From the NCBI RefSeq assembly GCF_022206305.1, contig NZ_JAKOIW010000003.1, positions 124,001-188,000 of the forward strand: a stretch of DNA of 64,000 nt, in the 5' to 3' direction. Below, piece after piece: positions 24,331 to 31,438 of this stretch. A program made the position numbers and the translations under genes. The notes below the pieces were generated by a model. It saw only the letters and a program-made list of their open reading frames with translations. It was not told the origin of the DNA and did not search any database. Positions within the stretch are counted from its first letter, which is position 1. The number at the start of each line of letters is the position of its first letter. The DNA is from Gordonia sp. 'Campus' (GTDB taxonomy: Bacteria > Actinomycetota > Actinomycetes > Mycobacteriales > Mycobacteriaceae).

Positions 24331-27141
24331 ATGACCGACCATCTCGCATTCCTCGTCCTCGGCCTCGGCAACGGAGCGGTCTTCGCCGCCCTCGGCCTCG
24401 CCCTGGTGATGACCTTCAAGAGTTCCGGCGTCGTCAACTTCGCGACCGGCGCCGTCGCCCTGTATGCCGCCTACACGTACGCGTTCCTGCGCGACGGAGA
24501 ACTCCTCAACCCGATTCCCGGCTTCCCGTCGACGATCGACCTGGGAGCCGACGTGGGTGTCGTTGTGGCGCTGCTCGTCTCGGTGGCGATTGCGTCCGTC
24601 CTCGGCGTGATCCTCTACCTTCTCGTGTTCCGTCCGATGCGTACGGCCCCCGCCCTGGCCAAAGCGGTCGCGGCGATCGGCGTGATGCTGGTCCTCCAGG
24701 CTCTCATCGCGCTCCGAGTGGGGGAGGACACCCCGAGCGTCGGGCCGATCTTCAAGGTCGACACCTTCAAGATCGGCTCCAGTGCGGTACCCACCGACCG
24801 CCTGTTGCTTGCCGTTGTCATCGTCGGACTGGCCGTCTGCGCGGCTCTCGTCCTGCGCTACACCCGATTCGGGGTGGCCACCGAAGCGGCTGCCGAATCC
24901 GAGAAGGGCGCACTGGTCACCGGGCTCTCGCCGGACCGCATCGCGGTCACCAACTGGGCGCTCTCCTCGGCCACCGCAGGACTCGGTGGCGTGCTGATCG
25001 CACCGATAGTGCCCCTCAACCCGGTCGCGTACACGATGTTCATCGTCCCGGCACTCGCTGCGGCGCTCGTCGGCAACTTCACCGCGATCTCCGTGACGGT
25101 CGGCGCGGGCCTCGTCATCGGCATGCTCCAATCCGAGGCGACAAAGCTCCAGGCAACCTGGGACTGGATGCCCGACGCCGGTGTCGCCGAGGCCGTGCCA
25201 CTGATTCTCATCGTCGGATTCCTCCTCATCCGCGGACGGCCGCTACCCGGCCGAGGTGCGGTGACCCGCAACGACCTCGGTCGCTCGCCCCGACCCAACC
25301 GGATGCTGGTTCCCGGCGTCATCGGCGTCGCAGTCGCCGTCCTGGCTTTGTTCACCACGTCGGGGAGTTTGCGACTCGCCGTCATCGCCTCGATGATCTA
25401 CGCGATCGTCGCGCTGTCCCAGGTCGTCGTCACCGGATATGCCGGGCAGGTCTCGCTCGCACAGCTGACGCTCGCGGGGGTCGGCGCCTACGCACTCAGC
25501 AGACTCACCGAGGACCTCAACCTGCCGTTTCCCGTCGCGCCACTGCTGGCGGCATGCGTTGCGACGATGGTCGGTGTCGTTGTCGGCCTCCCCGCGCTAC
25601 GGGTTCGCGGGCTGCCGCTGATGGTCGCGACGCTGGCGCTCGCCGTGTTCTGCGAAGCGTTCTGGTTCCGGAATCCGTCGCTGAACGGCGGACTCCAGGG
25701 CGCCCCCGTCGACGCGCCGTCACTGTTCGGCATCGACCTCGGCATCGGCGCCGGGGAGGGTTACCCGCGAATCGCCTTCGGCATCACCTGTCTCGTCGTC
25801 CTGACCGCGGTGGCCTATGGCGTCGCCGTCCTACGCCGAAGCGGTCTGGGCGCCTCGATGCTGGCCGTCCGCGCCAACGAACGCTCCGCCGCTGCAGCCG
25901 GAATCAACGTCGGCGCAACGAAACTCATCGCGTTCGCCATCGCGTCGTTCATCGCCGGGCTCGGCGGTGCGCTGCTCGCGTATCAACAGACCCTTGCCAC
26001 GGCCGGCAGTTACGCCGTGTTTGCGGGCATCGGCCTGTTCGCCGTCATCTATGTCGCAGGCGTGACGTCGATCTCGGGGGCGATCCTCGCGGGCATCATC
26101 GCACCCGGTGGGTTGATGTACTTCGTTGCCGACAAGTACGGGTCGTTCGGCGACTACTACATGCTGATCAGTGGAATCCTGTTGGTGCTCACCGTCGTCA
26201 CCAGTCCCGACGGCGTCATCGGATACCTCCACAAGATTCGGCTGCCCGGCACTCGCCGCGCACCGGCGGAGCCTCCGGTCGACGCGCCGGAGCAGACTCG
26301 GCCCGACACTGCGCACCCTGCGGGGCCCCGCGGTGACGCGCCTCTGCTCGCGGTCCGCGACATCACGGTGCGCTACGGGGCGGTGACCGCCGTCGGCACC
26401 GTCAGCTTCGACGTGCGGGCCGGCGAAATCGTCGGCCTCATCGGCCCCAACGGCGCAGGCAAGACGACCCTGATCGACGCCATCAGCGGATTCGCCACAG
26501 CCACTGGCACAGTGACCCTGGACGGAACGACCCTCGACGGCCTCGCTCCGCACCGCCGCAGCCGATCAGGGTTGGGGCGTACCTTCCAGGACATCGAGCT
26601 CTACGGAGAGCTGTCCGTGGCCGAGAACCTGGCGATCGCAGCGCGACGAGCCCCCGGCGACACCGCCGACAACGTCGCCAGCGTTCTCCGAATGCTCGAC
26701 ATCACGCACCTGAGAGAGGTTGCCGCAACCGACCTCTCACAAGGGCAACGGCAACTCGTCGCGGTGGCGCGAGTGCTGGCCGCCCAACCCCGGGTCGCGC
26801 TGCTCGACGAACCTGCCGCCGGCTTGGACAGCACCGAGAGCCGCTGGCTGGGGGAGCGACTCCGCGCCGCCAGGGCCCACGGGATCTCGATGCTTCTGGT
26901 CGACCACGACATGGATCTGGTGCTCAGCCTGTGCGATCGGGTGATCGTGCTCGATCTCGGATCCGTCATCGCCGACGGCACGCCGGATGAGATCAGGCGG
27001 TCACCGGCCGTCGTGAACGCCTACCTCGGGACGCCCTCGTCGGCGGTGGTCGATGTGCAGGACAGCGCACACCACTACAGAGATCAGACGGACAACAATG
27101 CGTCCGAATCGCGCTCGCAGACCAAGGAGATGACGCCGTGA
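24331..27141 (+). CDS. Fused LivH-LivM-LivG type ABC importer (two permeases plus ATPase in one chain)
   Basis: A 936-residue protein. Residues 1 to about 300 are a LivH-type permease (LALVMTFKSSGVVNFATGAV). About 322-635 are a LivM-type permease (VVVTGYAGQVSLAQLTLAGV). A Pro-rich linker leads to a LivG-type ATPase from about 670, with Walker A GPNGAGKTT at about 705, signature LSQGQRQLV (Gln for the usual Gly) and Walker B VALLDEPAAGL. These are usually three separate genes. ATG 24331 with GGGAG upstream is preferred over ATG 24316. The LivF-type gene follows with a four-base overlap, so a complete importer is made of binding protein, this fusion and LivF. Confidence 0.88.
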   Translation: MTDHLAFLVLGLGNGAVFAALGLALVMTFKSSGVVNFATGAVALYAAYTYAFLRDGELLNPIPGFPSTIDLGADVGVVVALLVSVAIASVLGVILYLLVFRPMRTAPALAKAVAAIGVMLVLQALIALRVGEDTPSVGPIFKVDTFKIGSSAVPTDRLLLAVVIVGLAVCAALVLRYTRFGVATEAAAESEKGALVTGLSPDRIAVTNWALSSATAGLGGVLIAPIVPLNPVAYTMFIVPALAAALVGNFTAISVTVGAGLVIGMLQSEATKLQATWDWMPDAGVAEAVPLILIVGFLLIRGRPLPGRGAVTRNDLGRSPRPNRMLVPGVIGVAVAVLALFTTSGSLRLAVIASMIYAIVALSQVVVTGYAGQVSLAQLTLAGVGAYALSRLTEDLNLPFPVAPLLAACVATMVGVVVGLPALRVRGLPLMVATLALAVFCEAFWFRNPSLNGGLQGAPVDAPSLFGIDLGIGAGEGYPRIAFGITCLVVLTAVAYGVAVLRRSGLGASMLAVRANERSAAAAGINVGATKLIAFAIASFIAGLGGALLAYQQTLATAGSYAVFAGIGLFAVIYVAGVTSISGAILAGIIAPGGLMYFVADKYGSFGDYYMLISGILLVLTVVTSPDGVIGYLHKIRLPGTRRAPAEPPVDAPEQTRPDTAHPAGPRGDAPLLAVRDITVRYGAVTAVGTVSFDVRAGEIVGLIGPNGAGKTTLIDAISGFATATGTVTLDGTTLDGLAPHRRSRSGLGRTFQDIELYGELSVAENLAIAARRAPGDTADNVASVLRMLDITHLREVAATDLSQGQRQLVAVARVLAAQPRVALLDEPAAGLDSTESRWLGERLRAARAHGISMLLVDHDMDLVLSLCDRVIVLDLGSVIADGTPDEIRRSPAVVNAYLGTPSSAVVDVQDSAHHYRDQTDNNASESRSQTKEMTP

Positions 27142-27860
27142 CCGTCCTCGAGTGCCGAAACCTCGACGCCGGGTACACCCGTGGCAACCCCTGCGTCCAT
27201 GGACTCGAACTCTCGGTGGCGGAGGGTGAGATCGTCGCGCTGCTGGGGCCCAACGGTGCCGGCAAGACGACTCTGCTCACCACGCTCGCGGGTCTGCTCC
27301 CACGACTGGGCGGCGAAGTCAGCTTCGCCGGACAGCAGATCAAGTCCGGCGACGCCCGGGCCGCGGTGCGTGCCGGGCTCGTGCTGGTGCCCGACGACCG
27401 ATCTCTTTTCAAGCAGCTGACGACCCGGCAGAATCTCCAACTCGCGATCCGGCAACGCGGTAGGGCGAAGTCGGAAGCCGTCGATCGCGTCCTCGAGCAC
27501 TTCCCGGCACTGCGAGCCCGAGTGAAGGTGGCGGCAGGTGAACTGTCCGGCGGTGAGCAGCAGATGCTGGCCATCGGCCGAGCGCTGCTGCAGCAACCGA
27601 AGGTGTTGCTGATCGACGAGCTCAGCATGGGTCTCGCACCCATCGTCGTCGAATCGATTCTGCCCGTGCTACGCGATGTCGCCGACTCCGACGGGACCGC
27701 GGTGGTTCTCGTCGAGCAACACGTGAGATTGGCTCTCGGTATCGCCGACCGTGCCATCGTGCTCGTCCACGGTGAGATCGCTCTGACGGATTCCGCGGCG
27801 TCGCTCACCGGCGACATCGGGCGGATCGAGAAGGCGTACCTCGGGTCTGCGAGGGCGTAA
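27138..27860 (+). CDS. LivF-type ABC transporter ATPase
   Basis: A 240-residue ATPase with Walker A GPNGAGKTT near residue 37, signature LSGGEQQMLAIGRAL near 136, and Walker B VLLIDELSMGL near 156; the LSMGL end is typical of LivF rather than LivG. It starts with GTG overlapping the stop of the fused permease/ATPase gene. It should pair with the ATPase domain of the fusion to form the nucleotide-binding dimer of the importer. The gene ends shortly before an intergenic copy of a dispersed repeat. Confidence 0.9.
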   Translation: MTVLECRNLDAGYTRGNPCVHGLELSVAEGEIVALLGPNGAGKTTLLTTLAGLLPRLGGEVSFAGQQIKSGDARAAVRAGLVLVPDDRSLFKQLTTRQNLQLAIRQRGRAKSEAVDRVLEHFPALRARVKVAAGELSGGEQQMLAIGRALLQQPKVLLIDELSMGLAPIVVESILPVLRDVADSDGTAVVLVEQHVRLALGIADRAIVLVHGEIALTDSAASLTGDIGRIEKAYLGSARA

Positions 27861-27870
27861 CTCGAGGTTG

Positions 27871-27918
27871 TGGGCGGCCCTTCGTGGCTCGTCGCTTTCG
27901 CTCCTCGCACCTCAGGGA
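27871..27918 (-). repeat. Intergenic copy of the dispersed repeat found in the Rhs gene
   Basis: Read on the minus strand this begins TCCCTGAGGTGCGAGG and ends CGAAGGGCCGCCC, matching the repeat at 13551-13595 over both ends, with a slightly different and longer middle. The ends (CCCTGAGG and CCACGAAGGG) are partly self-complementary, so it could fold. It lies between the LivF gene and the ArsR promoter and may contribute to termination. Confidence 0.7.
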
Positions 27919-27947
27919 GCAAGGTGCATCTCAGTCACCTCAGAGCG

Positions 27948-27983
27948 TTGACATGCAAGTGGCGACTTGCCTATTGTCAGGTG
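27948..27983 (+). promoter_or_regulatory. ArsR promoter with built-in operator, probably leaderless
   Basis: A consensus -35 TTGACA (27948-27953), 18-base spacer and -10 TATTGT (27972-27977). The spacer contains a perfect palindrome GCAAGT-GGCG-ACTTGC (27955-27970). The expected transcription start falls at about 27983, the GTG start of the ArsR gene, so the mRNA would have no leader. A repressor bound to the palindrome would block polymerase directly. Confidence 0.75.
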
Positions 27984-28270
27984 TGGCCGATGTGTTCCAT
28001 GCGCTCGATGATTCGACGAGGCGCGCGATCCTCGACGAGCTCGTCGATCGTGACGGCCAGACGCTGTTCGAGATCTGTGGCCGGCTCACGTCTCGGCGTG
28101 GACTCGACCTGAGCCGACAGGCGATCTCGCAGCATCTGGGCGTGCTGGAATCGGCCGGCCTCATCCACACCGAGAAACGTGGACGCTCCAAGTTCCACTA
28201 CTTCGACGCGACACCCCTCGCCGAGATCGCTGATCGGTGGCCGCCACCTCCAGAGAAAGACGCACCATGA
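27983..28270 (+). CDS. ArsR-family (winged-helix) transcriptional repressor
   Basis: A 95-residue protein from GTG 27983 (VADVFHALDDSTRRAILDEL) with the ArsR winged helix and recognition helix in LSRQAISQHLGVLESAGLIH. No cysteine pair for metal sensing is evident, so it is probably not a metal sensor. ATG 27953 would be an alternative, but it lies within the -35 element; the leaderless GTG fits the promoter. The VOC gene overlaps its stop by four bases and is the likely target. ArsR/VOC pairs are common in actinobacteria, sensing unknown small molecules. Confidence 0.85.
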   Translation: MADVFHALDDSTRRAILDELVDRDGQTLFEICGRLTSRRGLDLSRQAISQHLGVLESAGLIHTEKRGRSKFHYFDATPLAEIADRWPPPPEKDAP

Positions 28271-28671
28271 GAATCACCATCACGTCGGTCTTCGTCGACG
28301 ACCAACGCAAAGCTCACGACTTCTACACGAACGTTCTGGGTTTCACAGTGCGGCATGATATTCCGATGGGGGAGGACACCTGGTGGCTCACCGTCGTCTC
28401 CCCGGAGGATCCCGAGGGGACGGAGCTACTCCTCGAACCCGCCGGTCATCCTGCGGTCAAGCCCTACCGCGACGCTCTCGTCGAAGACGGTATTCCGTTG
28501 GCACAATTCTCGGTGGCAGATACGCAGGCAGAATATGAGCGGTTGACGAACCTCGGTGTGGAGTTCACCCAGGAGCCCACCGACGTCGGGATGGCCGTTG
28601 TCGCCGTCTTCGACGACACGTGCGGCAACCTCATCCAGATCGCGTCTCTGAAAGACGCTGCCTCGCAATAA
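28267..28671 (+). CDS. VOC-family protein (glyoxalase/bleomycin-resistance fold)
   Basis: A 134-residue protein with two beta-alpha-beta-beta-beta modules: MRITITSVFVDDQRKAHDFY at the start and VFDDTCGNLIQIASL at the end, the latter carrying the usual D-x-x-G-N-x-I pattern. The frame is open from 28237 but the ATGA overlap at 28267 with the ArsR gene and the domain start decide the choice. Whether it is an enzyme or a ligand-binding protein cannot be decided from the sequence. It is coregulated with the ArsR repressor. Confidence 0.85.
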   Translation: MRITITSVFVDDQRKAHDFYTNVLGFTVRHDIPMGEDTWWLTVVSPEDPEGTELLLEPAGHPAVKPYRDALVEDGIPLAQFSVADTQAEYERLTNLGVEFTQEPTDVGMAVVAVFDDTCGNLIQIASLKDAASQ

Positions 28672-28672
28672 C

Positions 28673-28855
28673 CTACCGTCGTGGCCTTCGTACTGACGCA
28701 GTCAGAGGCGGGAGGTCGACAACCCGGTCGGCCGGCTCGTCGGACTCCTGGGTCGTCGTCACCCGCCGCGCGACGTCGAGGACATTGGAGATGAGCGGAT
28801 CCAGGGACGACATCCAGGTCCCGTCACAGCAGACCACCAGGCGCTTCTTCATCCC
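28673..28855 (-). pseudogene. Remnant of a DUF2235 (alpha/beta-hydrolase-like) gene, N-terminal part only
   Basis: On the minus strand the start MKKRLVVCCDGTW is the hallmark N-terminus of DUF2235 proteins, and NVLDVARRVTTT matches the following helix (usually TNVxxLARxV). The segment between is shortened, and the frame stops after about 60 residues, whereas family members have several hundred. It therefore looks like the 5' end of a gene whose remainder was deleted. It fills most of the 332-base gap between the VOC and M15 genes; the rest of the gap shows only the M15 ribosome binding site. Confidence 0.6.
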
Positions 28856-29003
28856 GAGCCTCCATCGGTTTCGGCGCCACCACCTGCGTCGACGGCAACC
28901 CTCCCGGTCGGTTCGCGACACCGATGCCGGTTCTGCGGTTTACTGCGTTGGTGAGGTCTGTAGCGCAGTGGTCGGTAGCGGTGAGGTGTTCGAGGTGAGT
29001 GCT

Positions 29004-29516
29004 ATGTCGAGAAGGACCGGGTTCGCGCGACTGTTACGGACCGCAACGTTGGGCGTCGCCGCCACCGGTGCGGTGATGCTGTCCGGCACGACCACCCCGA
29101 CCGCACACGCGGCGCCGGCGACCGCCGGCCTCGACCCCGTCCTGCGCACCGCATACGAACAGGCGTCGAACACCGGTCGTGCACAGGGTGTTCCGTTGTG
29201 GATCACCTCCGGTGCCCGCTCCGACGCAGAGCAGCGACAGTTGTGGCGCGACGCGATCGCGACCTACGGCAGTCCCGATGCCGCCCGACGGTGGGTTCTG
29301 CCGGCCGAGGAGTCACCCCACGTGCAGGGTAAGGCCATCGACGTGGGCCCGCGCGAGGGTGCCGCCTGGCTCGAGCGCACGGGCAGCCGCTGGGGCCTGT
29401 GCCGGACCTTCGCCAACGAGTGGTGGCACTTCGAGGTCGCCACCGTTCCCGGTATGCCGTGCCCGCCGATGTGGCCCGGCGCCGCAGCACGCGCAGACCG
29501 ACTGGCGACTCGGTAG
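29004..29516 (+). CDS. Exported M15-type (VanY-like) D,D-carboxypeptidase
   Basis: A 170-residue protein with a signal peptide (basic MSRRTGFARLLRTAT, hydrophobic core, cleavage near AHAAPA) and the M15 zinc motifs: SPHVQGKAIDVG (His and Asp) and EWWHFEV (Glu and His). These are the catalytic residues of D-alanyl-D-alanine carboxypeptidases, so it should trim peptidoglycan stem peptides outside the cell. GAGGTGAG gives a good ribosome binding site ahead of ATG 29004, although the frame is open further upstream. It appears to be a single-gene unit. Confidence 0.85.
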   Translation: MSRRTGFARLLRTATLGVAATGAVMLSGTTTPTAHAAPATAGLDPVLRTAYEQASNTGRAQGVPLWITSGARSDAEQRQLWRDAIATYGSPDAARRWVLPAEESPHVQGKAIDVGPREGAAWLERTGSRWGLCRTFANEWWHFEVATVPGMPCPPMWPGAAARADRLATR

Positions 29517-29619
29517 GGGCCGAGAAAAGGATCGTCCCGCGGATGTCGAATGGCGATCGGCCTGGTCGTCATCACTGCACACGGGCCGACCGACGGTCCG
29601 CTGAACAGGAGGTTCGACG

Positions 29620-29997
29620 ATGCACTACTCACTGCTGCTTCACTACCCGGAGATGGATGCCTCGACCCTGGGGGAGGAGGCGATGGCACAGGGGCAGGCG
29701 GCGTTCGCCGCATACACCAGCGCGTTGCAGGAGGCTGGTGTCCTGGTGACTGCCGAGGTCTTGCAGCACTCGGACGTCACGACGACGCTGCGCAAAGTCG
29801 ATGGCCGGCTGGTCGTCCAGGACGGCCCGTTCGCCGACACCAAGGAACAACTCGGCGGGACGATCGTCATCGACGTCCCCGATCTCGACGCGGCGATCGA
29901 ATGGGCGGGCCAGGCGCCGCCGATCGAGTGGGGCGTCGTGGAGATCCGCCCCGGCGCGACGTACACCGTCGACGGCTCCTGGACCCCGAACGCGTGA
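29620..29997 (+). CDS. YCII/DGPF-domain protein, partner of an ECF sigma factor
   Basis: A 125-residue protein with the DGPF motif (VQDGPFADTKEQLGG at about residues 66-80), the mark of YCII-related proteins that accompany ECF sigma factors of the TPR-tailed group. It has an excellent ribosome binding site (AGGAGG) before ATG 29620. It overlaps the sigma factor gene by four bases (GTGA). Such proteins are thought to act in the same signalling unit, but the mechanism is unclear. Confidence 0.85.
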   Translation: MHYSLLLHYPEMDASTLGEEAMAQGQAAFAAYTSALQEAGVLVTAEVLQHSDVTTTLRKVDGRLVVQDGPFADTKEQLGGTIVIDVPDLDAAIEWAGQAPPIEWGVVEIRPGATYTVDGSWTPNA

Positions 29998-31235
29998 GTC
30001 GACGAGAAGCGCACACCGCCGCGGAACATTCTGCCCGTGAGTCGTATTCGCGGCTGGTGGCGCTTCTCGCCTCGTTTTCGGGCGATGTCGCCCTCGCCGA
30101 GGACGCCCTGGCGGTCGCTTTCGAACGAGCGCTCGTCAGCTGGCCGGCGGACGACGTGCCGGCCAACCCCGAGGGTTGGCTGCTCACGGTGGCGCGAAAT
30201 CAGCAACGTGACTTCTGGAAGTCGTCGGCACATCGGACATCGACCGTCCTCGACGACACCATCTCTTCCGGAGCGATAGCCGTGACCCCATTCGACGACA
30301 TCGACCCCGATGCCATCCCCGACAAGCGCCTCGAGCTGATGTTCGCGTGCGCCCACCCGGCGATCGACGCCGCAGTCCGGACACCACTGATGATGCAGAC
30401 CGTCCTCGGTTTCGAAGCCGCCGACATCGCGGAGATCTTCGTCGTCGCTCCGGCGGCGATGTCACAGCGACTGGTACGGGCCAAGCGCCGCATCCGGCAC
30501 GCCCGGATCCCTTTCGTCATCCCCGACCGCAACGCGATGCCCGAGCGTCTACCCGCCGTCCTGGAAGCGGTGTACGGGTGTTTCGCCTCGGCCTGGAACG
30601 ATGCGGACGGCACGAATCCGGACGTCGTCGAGTCGATGGCGGGGGAGGCGCTCTACCTGTCGGTGACCCTCGCATCGTTGCTCGACGAACCGGAGGCGTG
30701 GGGGCTGGCCGCGTTGATCGCGCTGTCTCTGTCCCGCGCTCCGTCGCGGACCGGTCCGTTCGTACCACTCGACGAGCAGGACCCGCAGTCCTGGGATGCG
30801 GCACTCATCCGCGACGGCGAGGCGATGCTCCGGCGGGCCGCATCGTTCGGCCGGCCCCGCGGACGTTTCCAGCTCGAAGCCGCCATGCAGTCGGTGCACG
30901 CCGCTCGTGCGCGGACCGGGGTCGTCGACTGGGCGGCTCTGCAAACACTTTCGACGGCCCTTGTCGAGTGCGCGCCGACACTGGGAGCACGCACAGCGCA
31001 CGCGGCGATCGTCGGGCGTTCGACGTCAGCGGCCGACGGTCTCGCTCTGCTGGATCGTCTCAGTGGTGAGCCCGACGTCGCCGGGTTCGCGCCCTTCCAC
31101 GCGGCCCGCGCGGACTTGCTCGTCCGTGCCGGCGATGGCGAGGCCGCTCGGGAGCACTTCGAGAGTGCTGCGGCACTGACCCGTGATGAGCGGGTGCAGG
31201 AGTATCTCCGACGACGCGCCGCCGGGTTGTCATGA
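29994..31235 (+). CDS. ECF sigma factor with long C-terminal (TPR-like) domain, ECF42-like
   Basis: A 413-residue protein. Residues 1 to about 180 hold sigma region 2 (SYSRLVALLASFSGDVALAE, WPADDVPANPEGWLLTVARN) and region 4 (VLGFEAADIAEIFVVAPAAM, SQRLVRAKRRIRHA). The remaining 230 residues are helical with TPR-like sequence (AREHFESAAALTRDERVQEY). This architecture with a DGPF/YCII neighbour is that of the ECF42 group (COG4941), which lacks a classical anti-sigma factor and is controlled by its own C-terminal extension. GTG 29994 is set by the overlap with the YCII gene. Confidence 0.85.
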   Translation: MSRREAHTAAEHSARESYSRLVALLASFSGDVALAEDALAVAFERALVSWPADDVPANPEGWLLTVARNQQRDFWKSSAHRTSTVLDDTISSGAIAVTPFDDIDPDAIPDKRLELMFACAHPAIDAAVRTPLMMQTVLGFEAADIAEIFVVAPAAMSQRLVRAKRRIRHARIPFVIPDRNAMPERLPAVLEAVYGCFASAWNDADGTNPDVVESMAGEALYLSVTLASLLDEPEAWGLAALIALSLSRAPSRTGPFVPLDEQDPQSWDAALIRDGEAMLRRAASFGRPRGRFQLEAAMQSVHAARARTGVVDWAALQTLSTALVECAPTLGARTAHAAIVGRSTSAADGLALLDRLSGEPDVAGFAPFHAARADLLVRAGDGEAAREHFESAAALTRDERVQEYLRRRAAGLS

Positions 31236-31403
31236 GGGGCCTCAGCGATTCAATTTTCCGCTATTCAGCTGTGGCATCAAGACCGACCTGAGCGATATGC
31301 GACACGGGTGTGACTGGAGTTCACCACTGGTACCGGAAAACGCACAGTCAACGAACTCGGTTGTGCGGCTGCTGTTTTCGAGGCGATCAATTGTGAAGTG
31401 ACC

Positions 31404-31438
31404 TTGAATTCGAATGCGTGTTCCCATACAGTGGTGTC
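31404..31438 (+). promoter_or_regulatory. Leaderless promoter with a LexA-like SOS box
   Basis: -35 TTGAAT (31404-31409), 17-base spacer, -10 TACAGT (31427-31432), with the expected start at or next to the ATG at 31439. The spacer contains TCGAATGCGTGTTCCC (31410-31425), which matches the mycobacterial SOS box TCGAAC-N4-GTTCGA at 9 of 12 positions. Several 13E12-type genes of Mycobacterium tuberculosis are known LexA targets, which supports the reading. Confidence 0.6.

Noticed and set aside
24100-25131. A 343-codon minus-strand frame overlapping the importer genes
   Set aside because: The product is an Asp/Gly/Arg/Glu-rich string without family features and lies fully inside genes with clear domains on the other strand.
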